A stretch of DNA of 64,000 bases from an uncultured Paracoccaceae bacterium (lineage in GTDB: Bacteria; Pseudomonadota; Alphaproteobacteria; Rhodobacterales; Rhodobacteraceae), in NCBI GenBank assembly GCA_947500005.1, contig CANMQJ010000001.1, positions 434,001-498,000 of the forward strand, in the 5' to 3' direction. Within the stretch, counting starts at the first letter, position 1. The number at the start of each line of letters is the position of its first letter. This document shows positions 44,717 to 53,863 of this stretch, piece after piece. The notes under the pieces were generated by a model, which did not search any database, was not told the origin of the DNA, and saw only the letters and a program-made list of their open reading frames with translations. A program made the position numbers and the translations under genes.

Positions 44717-45408
44717 TGACGGGTTGGACGGAATATGCACTGGCACTGACCCTCTTCGTGGCCAGCCATTTCCTTCCGCGCCTGGGCGGGCTGCGAGAGC
44801 GGATGATCGGCGCGATCGGAAGACGCGCCTATTTCAGCCTCTACGGGGTGCTGTCGCTTGGCTTGCTCGCCTGGATCATCCATGCGGCCGGGCGTGCGCC
44901 CCATGTCGAGCTTTGGCCGCAACTGCCCTGGACGCGTTGGGTGCCCAACCTCGCCATGCCTGTCGCGATCCTGCTGGTGGCCTGCGGGATCGGCTTGCGG
45001 AATCCCTTCACGCTGGGCGGCAAACGCAGCGCAAGTTTCGACCCGACCCATCCGGGCTTCGCGGCGATCTCGCGCCACCCGCTGTTCCTGGCGCTGGCCC
45101 TTTGGGCCACCGCGCATCTTTTCCCGAACGGGGACCTGGCCCATGTGATCCTGTTCGGCAGTTTCACCATAATGGCGATAGCCGCGATCCCCGCCTTCGA
45201 CACCCGCGCCCGGCGCAACCTTGGAGCCGACGCAGGAAAGTTCTTTGCGCCAACTTCCATCTTATCCCTGGCCCCTTTCCTGGACTTGACGTGGCTGCGT
45301 GCCAACGCCGGGTCCCTGGCGGTACGTGCCCTGATCGCGTTGCTGCTCTGGATCGGTCTGCTGCACCTGCATGCCATATTGTTCGGCGTCTCCCCGTTTC
45401 CCGCCTGA
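44713..45408 (+). CDS. nnrU: NnrU family membrane protein
   Basis: A 231-residue polytopic membrane protein of the NnrU family, associated with nitrite and nitric oxide reductase expression in Rhodobacter-type denitrifiers. It has about six helices. The conserved section is SHFLPRLGGLRERMIGAIGR, followed by YFSLYGVLSLGLLAWIIHAA and the RNPFTLGG ... ISRHPLFLALALWA segment also found in isoprenylcysteine methyltransferase-like and NnrU proteins. ATG 44713 overlaps the preceding stop. It is the last gene of the nor operon. Confidence 0.9.
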   Translation: MMTGWTEYALALTLFVASHFLPRLGGLRERMIGAIGRRAYFSLYGVLSLGLLAWIIHAAGRAPHVELWPQLPWTRWVPNLAMPVAILLVACGIGLRNPFTLGGKRSASFDPTHPGFAAISRHPLFLALALWATAHLFPNGDLAHVILFGSFTIMAIAAIPAFDTRARRNLGADAGKFFAPTSILSLAPFLDLTWLRANAGSLAVRALIALLLWIGLLHLHAILFGVSPFPA

Positions 45409-45412
45409 TTAT

Positions 45413-45426
45413 TTGATCCTGCGCAA
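45413..45426. promoter_or_regulatory. TTG-N8-CAA box (FNR/NnrR-type) upstream of hemN
   Basis: TTGATCCTGCGCAA fits TTG-N8-CAA and has the FNR half-site TTGAT on its left. It is centred about 42 bases before the hemN ATG. It begins five bases after the nnrU stop, so hemN probably has its own promoter here. Either NnrR or FnrL could bind. Confidence 0.65.
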
Positions 45427-45460
45427 AGTCACGCGGCGCGGAAACGTACATATCCGTGAC

Positions 45461-46816
45461 ATGAAACAGATCGACCGCCTCAGAACCCTCGGCCTTTTCG
45501 ACGCCCGGGTGCCCCGCTACACATCCTATCCCACGGCCCCGGTCTTCTCGCCCGAGGTCGGGGCCACTCAACAAGCCGAGGCCCTATCCGCCCTTGACCC
45601 GGATGAGCCGGTTTCGGTCTACCTGCATATCCCGTTCTGCGAGCGGCTCTGCTGGTTCTGCGCCTGCCGCACGCAGGGCACCAAAACGCTGACCCCGGTA
45701 GAGGCCTATATCGGCACGCTGGAACAGGAACTGGCGCTGTTGCAGAAGGTCTTGCCCAAGGGCCTGCGCATGGGCCGGATGCACTGGGGCGGCGGGACGC
45801 CGACAATCCTGCCACCCGTGCTGATCCATCGGCTGGCGCAGGCGGTGAAATCCGTCATCCCGCCCACCGAAGATTGCGAATTCTCGGTCGAGATCGACCC
45901 GACAATGGTCGATCGTCACAAGATCGCGGCCCTTGCCGCAGAGGGCATGAACCGCGCCAGCATCGGCATACAGGATTTTGACCCGGTGGTGCAAAAGGCC
46001 ATCGGGCGTATGCAGCCCCACGACGTGACCCGCGCCTGCGTGGACGATCTGCGGGCCGAGGGCATCCGGTCGCTGAATGCCGACCTCGTCTATGGCCTGC
46101 CGCACCAGGATGCCGCGCGGCTGGATGACACGGTGTCGAAGGTGCTGGATCTGGGCCCCGACCGGATCGCGCTGTTCGGCTATGCGCACGTCCCCTGGAT
46201 GTCGAAGCGCCAGCAGTTGATCGACGAAGAGGCGCTGCCGGGAGAGGTCGCGCGGTACGAACTGGCGGAGCTTGCTGCCCGTCGGTTCGAAACCGCCGGG
46301 TTCCATAGCATCGGCATCGACCATTTCGCTCTGCCCGGGGATGCCTTGGCCGTCGCCGCGACCACCGGGCACCTTCGCCGGAACTTCCAGGGCTATACCG
46401 ACGACAGCTGCGCGACGCTGATCGGTCTGGGCGCCTCGTCGATCTCGCGCCTGCCCAGCGGCTATGTCCAGAACGCGGCGGCGACCCCGGCCTATGTCCA
46501 GCGGATCGAGGCCGGCCAGCTGGCTGGCGCGCGCGGCCATGTGATGACCGGCGACGATCTGCTGCGCGCCCGCGCGATCGAGATGATCATGTGCGATTTC
46601 CGCCTCGATCTTTCCAGTTTGCGTTCTGCCTTCGGAGTTCGTGCCGACAGCTTGAAGCCCGAGTTGGCGCTTGTGGCAGAGCAGTTCGGGGATCTTGTGG
46701 CGCTGACCGGCGACGCGCTGACGATCCGGCCCGACGGGCGGGCGCTGACCCGCATCGTGGCCAGCCGGTTCGACTCTCATGTGCCCGAGGGCGCCCGCTT
46801 CAGCCAGGCCTCCTGA
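45461..46816 (+). CDS. hemN: Oxygen-independent coproporphyrinogen III oxidase
   Basis: Radical SAM enzyme that decarboxylates coproporphyrinogen III without oxygen, allowing haem synthesis under denitrifying conditions. The 451-residue protein has the cluster motif CX3CX2C at C60, C64 and C67 (HIPFCERLCWFCAC), the SAM-binding GGGTPTI, and the C-terminal HemN domain (EMIMCDFRLDL). ATG 45461 matches the family start RYTSYPTAP about 20 residues in. It is followed by a strong terminator. Confidence 0.94.
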   Translation: MKQIDRLRTLGLFDARVPRYTSYPTAPVFSPEVGATQQAEALSALDPDEPVSVYLHIPFCERLCWFCACRTQGTKTLTPVEAYIGTLEQELALLQKVLPKGLRMGRMHWGGGTPTILPPVLIHRLAQAVKSVIPPTEDCEFSVEIDPTMVDRHKIAALAAEGMNRASIGIQDFDPVVQKAIGRMQPHDVTRACVDDLRAEGIRSLNADLVYGLPHQDAARLDDTVSKVLDLGPDRIALFGYAHVPWMSKRQQLIDEEALPGEVARYELAELAARRFETAGFHSIGIDHFALPGDALAVAATTGHLRRNFQGYTDDSCATLIGLGASSISRLPSGYVQNAAATPAYVQRIEAGQLAGARGHVMTGDDLLRARAIEMIMCDFRLDLSSLRSAFGVRADSLKPELALVAEQFGDLVALTGDALTIRPDGRALTRIVASRFDSHVPEGARFSQAS

Positions 46817-46829
46817 ACCCGACGGATAC

Positions 46830-46868
46830 AGCCCGCATCCGGTCAGGCCGGGTGCGGGCTTTCCTTTT
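46830..46868 (+). terminator. Rho-independent terminator after hemN
   Basis: A long stem, AGCCCGCATCCGG (46830-46842) with CCGGGTGCGGGCT (46848-46860, one G-U pair), and a five-base loop are followed by TTCCTTTTT. It ends the hemN transcript just before the convergent nirV gene ends at 46877. Confidence 0.85.
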
Positions 46869-46876
46869 TGGGGGCC

Positions 46877-47689
46877 TCAAAAGAACAGGCCGTGCGCAAC
46901 TTCCTTTTCGCGCACCAGCCTGAACCCCAGATGGTCCGGAGGCAAACCCACCGCGCACCCCCCCACGCTGGCATCGCGCACGAAATCCACGACGGCCGCC
47001 CGATGGATACCGCCCGCGATTCGAACCCAGCAATAGGGTTCGCTCTCGGCAATGGTCCCGTCGGCATTCAATGTGCCGTTTTCCATGCAGCCCGTGGTCC
47101 ATTCCCAGACATTTCCGGAGATATCCGCGACACCCAAAGAGTTCTCGCCGAAGCCGCCGGCCGGTCGCAGGGTTGGACTGGCACGCCCCCGCAGCAGCAC
47201 GCCACCGCGATATTGCGCCAACATGCGCTCTCCGGGGTCCAGCGCCTCGGGATCCGGGGCCGCATCGCCATAGCGTTCGGCCGCCGCGCGCCGCCATTCC
47301 ACCTCGCTGGGCAGGCGCCAGTGCTCGCCCGTCCGGTCTGAGTACCACTCGGCAAACGAGACGGCATCCGTCCAGTTCACTTGGGTCTGAGGCAGTTGCC
47401 CGCCGGTAACGGGCACCGCCGCACAGGCATCATCCGCCACGCAGGCCGCGTATTGATCGCGGGAAACCTGGTATTTCATGATCGAGAAACCCTCAACCTC
47501 GACCGGCACCTCGCGCGGAGTGCGCGACTTGCCATCCAGGGCGAAACTGCCCAAGGGGCGCCATCCCACCTCGCCCTGCGCGATTTCGATCAGCTCCGGT
47601 GTCGCAAAGGGGGGCGGCGCGTCCGGAATCGCTGCCCACCCCAGGGCGCCGACCGCCGCAAGCACGGACAAGATCACTATCGTTTTCAT
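46877..47689 (-). CDS. nirV: NirV-type formylglycine-generating-enzyme (SUMF1) family protein
   Basis: A 270-residue secreted protein with a signal-like N-terminal helix (MKTIVILSVLAAVGALGWAA) and an FGE-sulfatase domain: FSIMKYQVSRDQYAACV, VNWTDAVSFAEWYSDRTGE, WRLPSEVEWRRAA, GVADISGNVWEWT and a Gly-Arg-rich end. It is the usual partner gene of nirK in many denitrifiers. Its exact role in nitrite reductase maturation or function is not settled. ATG 47689 was chosen; an upstream open frame overlaps nirK but does not align. Confidence 0.88.
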   Translation of the reverse strand: MKTIVILSVLAAVGALGWAAIPDAPPPFATPELIEIAQGEVGWRPLGSFALDGKSRTPREVPVEVEGFSIMKYQVSRDQYAACVADDACAAVPVTGGQLPQTQVNWTDAVSFAEWYSDRTGEHWRLPSEVEWRRAAAERYGDAAPDPEALDPGERMLAQYRGGVLLRGRASPTLRPAGGFGENSLGVADISGNVWEWTTGCMENGTLNADGTIAESEPYCWVRIAGGIHRAAVVDFVRDASVGGCAVGLPPDHLGFRLVREKEVAHGLFF

Positions 47690-47709
47690 CTTTCCAACCT
47701 CCGAACCGC

Positions 47710-47743
47710 GAAGGGGCGACCGCATCGCTGCGACCGCCCCTTC
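47710..47743 (-). promoter_or_regulatory. Intercistronic hairpin between nirK and nirV
   Basis: Nine-base perfect arms GAAGGGGCG (47710-47718) and CGCCCCTTC (47735-47743) flank a 16-base loop. On the minus (coding) strand there is no T tract. It is more likely a stabiliser of the nirK mRNA 3' end or a partial terminator than a full stop, giving more NirK than NirV. Confidence 0.5.
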
Positions 47744-47763
47744 CAGCCTCATGTTCCGCGCTC

Positions 47764-48882
47764 TCAGCTGACCATTTCGCTCGGGGCGAGGACCTGTTCC
47801 ATCAGGTCGTTGTTCCACTCGCCCTCGACCACGATATGCGCGGTGGCGCCGAGATTGACCGCCTCGATCAGGTTGTGGTTCACGTAGGCATAGACCCCCG
47901 GTTGCAGGAACTCGTAGAGCGCCGCGCCGGCCGACCCGCCCCGGATGAACCAGGTTTCCAGATCGCGTTCCGGCGTGTTGTTGAACTTGCCGGTCTCCCA
48001 CACGAGGTCGCCATGGCCGCCGATGATGTGCGGGCGGGTGTCGCGGTTACCCTGGCTATGGACGAAAAGAACCTTCTCGCCTTGTTTCGCCGTCATCGCG
48101 TTGTCGCCGGTCAGGGCGCCCACCGCACCGTTGAAGACAACATGTGTCGGGATCAGCCCATTCATCGCCTCCAGAGTGTCCGGAAAGCTTTCGGCGACAT
48201 CGGCATAACGCTTGTAGGCCCCTGCCTCGTCCTTCGGGATGTAGAACTCGTTCTCGCCCACGTAGTAGACGCGGTCATAACTCACCGGCCGTCCCTCGTG
48301 ATCCTTCAGACCGTCGCGCGGCAGGATCATGATGGTGCCGACCATCCCCGAGGCGACATGCCACGGGATCATCGGGCCGCCCGGCGCGCAGTGGTAGACG
48401 AAGGTGCCCGGGCGGGTCGCCTTGAAGCGCAGGATCGTTTTTTCACCGGGGCTGACCAGGGTCAGGGCACCGCCGCCCAGCGCGCCGGTCGCCGCGTGGA
48501 AGTCGATATTGTGCTGCATCAGGTTCTCGGCCGGGTTGATCAGCGTAAGCTCGACGTAATCGTTTTCGTGTACGACCATCATCGGTCCAGGGATCGACCC
48601 GTTGAAGGTCATGCCCTGCAGCCAGGCGTCGTCGGCCACCTGGATTTCTTTCTCGACGATCTTCATCTCGAATTCGACGATCCGGGGCGCACCGGGGGCC
48701 ACCTGTTCATGCTCGTGCACAAAGGGAGGGGCGACCAGTTCGCGGCGAATGCGCTTCAGTTTCGAGAGGTCCGCGGGTGCGGCTACCGGCGTGAAAGCCT
48801 CATCGGCTTTTGCGGCCTTGGCGAGGACGGGCATCGCGGCAACTCCTGCGGCTCCCATCAGTGCGGCTCTTCTCGTCAGCAT
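47764..48882 (-). CDS. nirK: Copper-containing nitrite reductase
   Basis: Trimeric periplasmic enzyme reducing nitrite to nitric oxide. The 372-residue precursor has a Tat-type signal (TRRAAL, cleaved near AKA). Type 1 copper ligands are H124, C165, H175 and M180; type 2 ligands are H129, H164 and H336. The catalytic D127 and H285 are present, in the spacing of Alcaligenes NirK. ATG 48882 follows AAGGAG at eight bases; the frame extends upstream without homology. A TTG-N8-CAA site is about 72 bases upstream. Confidence 0.95.
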   Translation of the reverse strand: MLTRRAALMGAAGVAAMPVLAKAAKADEAFTPVAAPADLSKLKRIRRELVAPPFVHEHEQVAPGAPRIVEFEMKIVEKEIQVADDAWLQGMTFNGSIPGPMMVVHENDYVELTLINPAENLMQHNIDFHAATGALGGGALTLVSPGEKTILRFKATRPGTFVYHCAPGGPMIPWHVASGMVGTIMILPRDGLKDHEGRPVSYDRVYYVGENEFYIPKDEAGAYKRYADVAESFPDTLEAMNGLIPTHVVFNGAVGALTGDNAMTAKQGEKVLFVHSQGNRDTRPHIIGGHGDLVWETGKFNNTPERDLETWFIRGGSAGAALYEFLQPGVYAYVNHNLIEAVNLGATAHIVVEGEWNNDLMEQVLAPSEMVS

Positions 48883-48947
48883 CTTGGAACTCCTTTCCGG
48901 TATGAATGCTGTTGAGAATACGTTACAGGCCCGGCGCAATCCGGACT

Positions 48948-48961
48948 TTGCGGAAACGCAA
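48948..48961. promoter_or_regulatory. TTG-N8-CAA box (NnrR-type) upstream of nirK
   Basis: TTGCGGAAACGCAA has a perfect TTGCG...CGCAA dyad around GAAA and fits TTG-N8-CAA. It is centred about 72 bases from the nirK ATG, the same arrangement as at norC. It is the most symmetrical site after the 32580 palindrome. Confidence 0.75.
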
Positions 48962-48990
48962 GCTTGGGATGGCTTCGCGGCCCCGATGGC

Positions 48991-49025
48991 AAAAAAAACA
49001 AGCGCGCCCCTGGAGGAGCGCGCTT
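48991..49025 (-). terminator. Rho-independent terminator for the RTX nucleotidase gene
   Basis: Read on the minus strand, AAGCGCGC (49025-49018) pairs with GCGCGCTT (49007-49000), followed by GTTTTTTTT. It lies 23 bases past the stop of the gene at 49048 and insulates the nirK promoter region from it. Confidence 0.8.
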
Positions 49026-49047
49026 TTCCTTGGACGGGCAACGCGTG

Positions 49048-52000
49048 TCAGGCCAGCAGGTCGAAGACGTCGCCATTCGCGAGCCGGATATTGATTTCCG
49101 CCTCGCCAGCCCCATCGATCAGAGCGAATAGTGTCTGCCCGGTCGGCTGGTAGCCGATGAACGCCTCCATCACCGCAGCGTCGCCGGCCCCCTCGGTGGT
49201 CGCGAAATTGACCGAGAAGTCATCGGCGCTGGCTCCGGCAAGGCCAAAGATCAGAACGTCGCCCTGGTCGGCGCTGTAATCCTGGACCCAGTCGCTGCCA
49301 TGCACCATGGCCCCAGCATGGAAGAACCCGTCGGCGCCCGAGCCGCCGTTCAGGCGGTCAAATCCCGCGCCGCCGTTGAGGAAATCATCACCGGCATTGC
49401 CGAACAAGACATCCGAGATCGCCCCGCCCGTCAGGCTGTCGTCGCCCCCATGGCCCACAAGCGTATCGGTGCCTGTCTGGCCGAGCAGCACGTCGTCACC
49501 GTCCATCCCGTTGAGGATGTCGTTGCCCGCGCCACCGTCGATGGTGTCATCACCGGCACCGCCGAACACGGTGTCGCTCAGATCGACCTCGGTCGCGCCT
49601 GCCTGGATGCTGTCATCGCCGCCCATGCCATTGATCTGGTCGGCCCCGTCCATGCCGAAGACGAAGTCGTCGTTCTCATCGCCGATCAGACGGTCGTTAC
49701 CATCGGTTCCGGTGACCCGCGTGATGTCATCGACATTGTAGATCACGGTATTGCCGTCGCCCTCATAGGCGACCGCGATCTGTGCAAGCCCCGTGGCGCT
49801 TTCCTCGACCGGGATGAAGTCGATGGTTTCAGGTGATAGGTGGCCATTCGCCTGACTGTCGATATAGCCGACATATTCCGGCTCGGACGGATCGGAGATA
49901 TCCACGACGAAGATACCGTTGTCGCGTTCCAGTCCGACAAAGGCCATCACCCGCCCTTCGACCATGCCGACAGCGACAGCCTCGGGCTCGACACCCTTGT
50001 CATCCGACCGGTTGTCGAACTCGCCATCATCGGCGTTGAACTGCTCGGGGCGGATCTCGGCAATGACCTGCGGAATGCCCGAGGCACTGTCGAACACGAT
50101 GTTTCCGGCCGCGTCGTAGATGGTGAAGCTGCGCGAGCCGTAGTGGTAGAGTTGGTCGTAATCGCCATCTCCATCCGTGTCGCCCAGGTCGGTACGCACG
50201 TTGAGGCGGCCCAGATTCTCGTCCCGCTGCAACATTTCCGCATTCGGAAAGGCTGTCGGGTCGAGATCGAGATCCTTGATGCGCGCCTCGGTGTGATCGC
50301 GGGCATCCCCCTCGTTCGCGGTGAGCACATAGAGCTCGCCGTTGCTCTCGTAAGCCGTGATCGCGTCGGGCTGACGCATGCCGAAGAGATTGTTGTAGTT
50401 CTGGAAGTTGATCGCATTGTCGCGGTTGGACGCGTCCAGTTCGTAGTTCTCGGCCGAGCGATCGACGGTGCCGAAACTCCGCAGCGCCGTCACGGTGTCG
50501 CTGGCAAGGTCGATCACCGCATAGGCGTTCGCCTCCTGCAGGGCCACCCAGGCGGTCGTCCCGTCCGGGGTTACGGCGATGTACTCGGGTTCGAGATCCT
50601 CGGAAGCCATCTTGCCCGGCTCGATCAGTATCCCCTGCGCGCGCAATGCGTCCTCGGTCCCATCGAATGCCGTGAAATCGACGGTGAGCGCCGTGGCCCC
50701 CGCGGTGCCACCCGAAATATCGATGATCGAGACGGTCCCCATCGGATCGGTCTCATCACCCGGCTCGCCCTCGTTCGCGACCAGGATCTTGCTGCCGTCG
50801 GGGGTAAAGGTCACCATGTCGGGCAGGTTGCCGACCTCGACCTCGCCAAGCGGGTTGCCGTCGGTGTCGAACAAGGCGACCACGCCGTTCATCATCTCGC
50901 CGCCGTCGCCTTCACGCGCCACCGCTGCAGCAACGACGCCGTTCTTGACGTCAACGGATTGCACCCCGTCGAAATTGGCGATCCCGCTCAGATCGATGGA
51001 CATGGTCAATGCGCCGGAGGCCATGTCGAACACGTCGATCCGGTCCTGCGCGCCATTGGTGACATAGGCCTTGCCGGCCTCGGTATTGACCACTTCGGAG
51101 CCGCCGGTGAAAAGTTCGGTCTCGCCGCTTTCGAGCTTTGCCGCGACCGAGAATTCGACGGTTTCATCCGAGATGCCTTCAAGGATGAAATCGCGGTCTC
51201 CGTTGCGGGCCAGCTGAACGATGCCGCGATCATTGTCGACATCCGTCTCGGCCCTGGCAAAGGCATTGTCCTCGTCAGGAAAGTTGGCCGTGAAGTAGTC
51301 CGCCAATGCCTTCTGCTCGCCCAGCAGGTTGTCGGCATCGCCATCCGGGGTGGTCGTGCCATCCTCGGTCAGATACGCGATGTCGCTGGCCAGCTCCTGG
51401 AACGGATACCCGTCACCGTTATTGTCGACGAGGAAGTTCAGCGTGACCATGCGGATCTGCTCTGGGGCCGTGTCGGTCAGCATCCCGTCGCGCGCGATAA
51501 TCATCTTGTCGCCAGTCATGGGGTCGATCAGGGCGACCGTCTGGATACGGCCCCCCTCGGTCACGACCTGGGGCATGCCGGTTTCCGGATCGACGATGTA
51601 TTTGCCGTCTTCGTCGGTGGCAAGCACCTGCGCAGGCGCGGATTCGTCGAAGGAGAAACGCATGCCCGCGATCTGCGGAAAACGGCCGGGCGTGTTGCCG
51701 GCATCGGTATCCGTGCCGGCGACCGCGTGCTCGAGCAGCATCAACAGGCCTTCGCCGGTCAGCGTGACCAATGCGAGTTCGTTGTCGAAGCGGAGCGCGT
51801 TCTCGATATCGAGCTGCGACAGCATCCCATCGCCTGCGTTGGGGCCGTCATCGTCCGAACCGCCAATCGCGTCGCGGATGCCACCGCCGTTCTTGAAGGA
51901 GACCATCACTCTGTCATCGGCGTCACGGGCCGCAGCAAGGTTGGCCTCGGCGGTGACGCGGCCAAGGTTGGTTTCCTCAGTCCGGACCGACTCGCGACGG

Positions 52001-53661
52001 CCATCGAGGAAAACCTCGTGTTCCCCAAAAATTATCCCGTCCTTGGCCTCGACAATGCCGGCAACCGCCGTGGTAAGATCCTGGACGATATCGGCGCGGG
52101 TCGAAAGATCGAGCGCGACATCGGCAGGCGGCGTCACGTCGCCCCGGCCTGCCAGGTCGGCCAGTTGCCCACGCAGCTCACCGCCCGGGTTGTTGTCGGT
52201 GTGGATGTTGACATACATGTTGCCAGCGTTCAGCTCGGCCAGTTCGGCGTCGGTCAGCTCGAAACGGCCATGGTAGCTGCCCGATCCATCGCCATTGTCG
52301 GTGACGGTCAGCGCACGAACGACACCGCCATTCGCACCGGCCGCGGCATTGTGGATGTGGACCGAGTCGATCGGGTTGCCTTCGGCATCGACACCCTCGG
52401 CGCTGACGTCGCGCAGGGCAGAGGACAGGTTCGCGAAGCTGCCCTTCACGACCAGAACGTTGCCGCGCACATACATGTCGAAGCTGCCCTCGGCCGCCGT
52501 ATCAGTGACCGCCGGAACCTCCTGCGCTTCCTCGGTCGCGATCCCCGTGGCACCCTGCACCTGGCGAACCACATCGACGACACCCTGCTCGTCCGTCGCG
52601 AATGCGCCCGAAACACCTGCATCGATGCTTTCGGTCATCAGCACGCCATTATCGTCGAATTCGACCACGAGACGGCCGACATAGCCGTATTCGCCGTCGG
52701 TCGAGACGATGGCGACCGGGTTGCCATCGGCATCGGTGGTCAGGAAGGGATAGCCTTCGGCTGCCGCGTCACCGTCACGCAGACGGTCGCCCGCATCGGC
52801 CTGCAGCGTGTCCGAGCCACCTGCGATGATGACATCGACGCCGGTCAGCAGACCGGCAAGTTCTTTCTCCAGCGAGATCTGCTGGAGGTGCGAGGTCAGG
52901 ATGATCTTGTTCACGCCGGCATCGATCAGCTGGTCGACCTCGGCCTGAATGACCGCCGCCAGAGCTGTCATGTTGTTGACACCACCAGTGGTCTCGTCGG
53001 CGCCGCCGGTGCTGGAAATGCTCTCGATCACCTGGGTCGTCGCGCCCACCACGCCGATCCGTTCACCATTTTCGACGATGATGGTCGAGGGCGCGATCGC
53101 CGGACCGGCCGTGCCTGCCGCCAGATCGGCCAGCGAGTCCATGTAAGCGTCCGACGTCAGCAATTCGTCGGTAAACAGAGCCGACAACGCGCCGTCGCCG
53201 CTGAAGTCGATATTCGACGTCAGATAGGGGAAATTCGCCCCGATCCACTCGATGACGCCATCGCCACCCTGACCGCCAATCGCCTCGGAGAACGCGGTGG
53301 TGCCCGGGTCGAAATCGTGGTTGCCGACGGCAGAGGCATCGAAGCCGATGATGTTCATGATCGAGATGTCGACCCGTCCGCCGCCACGCCCAAGGTCGAG
53401 GGTGACTTCGCCGAGGTTACTGTCCAGAACCTCGGTGACGTAACGGGTATAGGCATCGGTCAGGACCGCACCCATCGAGAAATCGGCCGCGGTCGAAAAG
53501 AACGGCCCCGGGATATAGTTGTCACCGGCCGAGATCGTGACCGAATTGGCGTGGCTGTCGTCGAGCGTGTCGATGATGGCCGCGAAATTCGGGGCACGGG
53601 ACAGGGCGTCCACGCCCCCTTCGAGATCGCTCGCGTGAAGAATTTGAAGAGTATAGGTCAT
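49048..53661 (-). CDS. Large secreted 5'-nucleotidase/choice-of-anchor I protein with CHRD insert and RTX repeats
   Basis: A 1537-residue acidic protein without a Sec signal, consistent with type I secretion. Residues 1-370 form a UshA-like metallophosphatase (HASD at 9-12, AGDN at 45-48, GNHD at 113-116, SHLQQ near 257-261). Residues about 391-505 are a CHRD domain (VHIHNAAAGANG, MYVNIHTDNNPGGELRG). From 537 to about 805 is the 5'-nucleotidase C-terminal domain (KNGGGIRDAI). From about 845 to 1310 is the choice-of-anchor I beta-propeller-like region (YVTNGAQDRIDVFD, ILVANEGEPG). From 1315 there are RTX nonapeptides (GGAGDDTIDGGAGNDIL) and a C-terminal secretion region. Probably frees phosphate from extracellular nucleotides. 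No ABC/TolC secretion genes are nearby. Confidence 0.88.
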   Translation of the reverse strand: MTYTLQILHASDLEGGVDALSRAPNFAAIIDTLDDSHANSVTISAGDNYIPGPFFSTAADFSMGAVLTDAYTRYVTEVLDSNLGEVTLDLGRGGGRVDISIMNIIGFDASAVGNHDFDPGTTAFSEAIGGQGGDGVIEWIGANFPYLTSNIDFSGDGALSALFTDELLTSDAYMDSLADLAAGTAGPAIAPSTIIVENGERIGVVGATTQVIESISSTGGADETTGGVNNMTALAAVIQAEVDQLIDAGVNKIILTSHLQQISLEKELAGLLTGVDVIIAGGSDTLQADAGDRLRDGDAAAEGYPFLTTDADGNPVAIVSTDGEYGYVGRLVVEFDDNGVLMTESIDAGVSGAFATDEQGVVDVVRQVQGATGIATEEAQEVPAVTDTAAEGSFDMYVRGNVLVVKGSFANLSSALRDVSAEGVDAEGNPIDSVHIHNAAAGANGGVVRALTVTDNGDGSGSYHGRFELTDAELAELNAGNMYVNIHTDNNPGGELRGQLADLAGRGDVTPPADVALDLSTRADIVQDLTTAVAGIVEAKDGIIFGEHEVFLDGRRESVRTEETNLGRVTAEANLAAARDADDRVMVSFKNGGGIRDAIGGSDDDGPNAGDGMLSQLDIENALRFDNELALVTLTGEGLLMLLEHAVAGTDTDAGNTPGRFPQIAGMRFSFDESAPAQVLATDEDGKYIVDPETGMPQVVTEGGRIQTVALIDPMTGDKMIIARDGMLTDTAPEQIRMVTLNFLVDNNGDGYPFQELASDIAYLTEDGTTTPDGDADNLLGEQKALADYFTANFPDEDNAFARAETDVDNDRGIVQLARNGDRDFILEGISDETVEFSVAAKLESGETELFTGGSEVVNTEAGKAYVTNGAQDRIDVFDMASGALTMSIDLSGIANFDGVQSVDVKNGVVAAAVAREGDGGEMMNGVVALFDTDGNPLGEVEVGNLPDMVTFTPDGSKILVANEGEPGDETDPMGTVSIIDISGGTAGATALTVDFTAFDGTEDALRAQGILIEPGKMASEDLEPEYIAVTPDGTTAWVALQEANAYAVIDLASDTVTALRSFGTVDRSAENYELDASNRDNAINFQNYNNLFGMRQPDAITAYESNGELYVLTANEGDARDHTEARIKDLDLDPTAFPNAEMLQRDENLGRLNVRTDLGDTDGDGDYDQLYHYGSRSFTIYDAAGNIVFDSASGIPQVIAEIRPEQFNADDGEFDNRSDDKGVEPEAVAVGMVEGRVMAFVGLERDNGIFVVDISDPSEPEYVGYIDSQANGHLSPETIDFIPVEESATGLAQIAVAYEGDGNTVIYNVDDITRVTGTDGNDRLIGDENDDFVFGMDGADQINGMGGDDSIQAGATEVDLSDTVFGGAGDDTIDGGAGNDILNGMDGDDVLLGQTGTDTLVGHGGDDSLTGGAISDVLFGNAGDDFLNGGAGFDRLNGGSGADGFFHAGAMVHGSDWVQDYSADQGDVLIFGLAGASADDFSVNFATTEGAGDAAVMEAFIGYQPTGQTLFALIDGAGEAEINIRLANGDVFDLLA

Positions 53662-53863
53662 GGTGTAGGTGCTTTCCCTGGCATCGGCAACTGAAGGTCA
53701 ATGGCGGGATCGCTACCATCGGAATGTGTCACTTTTCTCTCAGTCCCGAAGTGTCCGGGAAATTTCCGCGAACTCTTCGCGTTTCGGGCCCGGTCGCAAA
53801 ACGATGCCCAATGCTCTCGCAAGGCCGATTTCCCTTGCTTGAACTTCCAGCTATTTCAGGATC

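Noticed and set aside
49840..53694. 1284-residue open frame on the plus strand
   Set aside because: It is the antisense shadow of the RTX nucleotidase, open because Asp/Gly/Val-rich codons in GC-rich DNA leave few stops; its sequence has no recognisable family.
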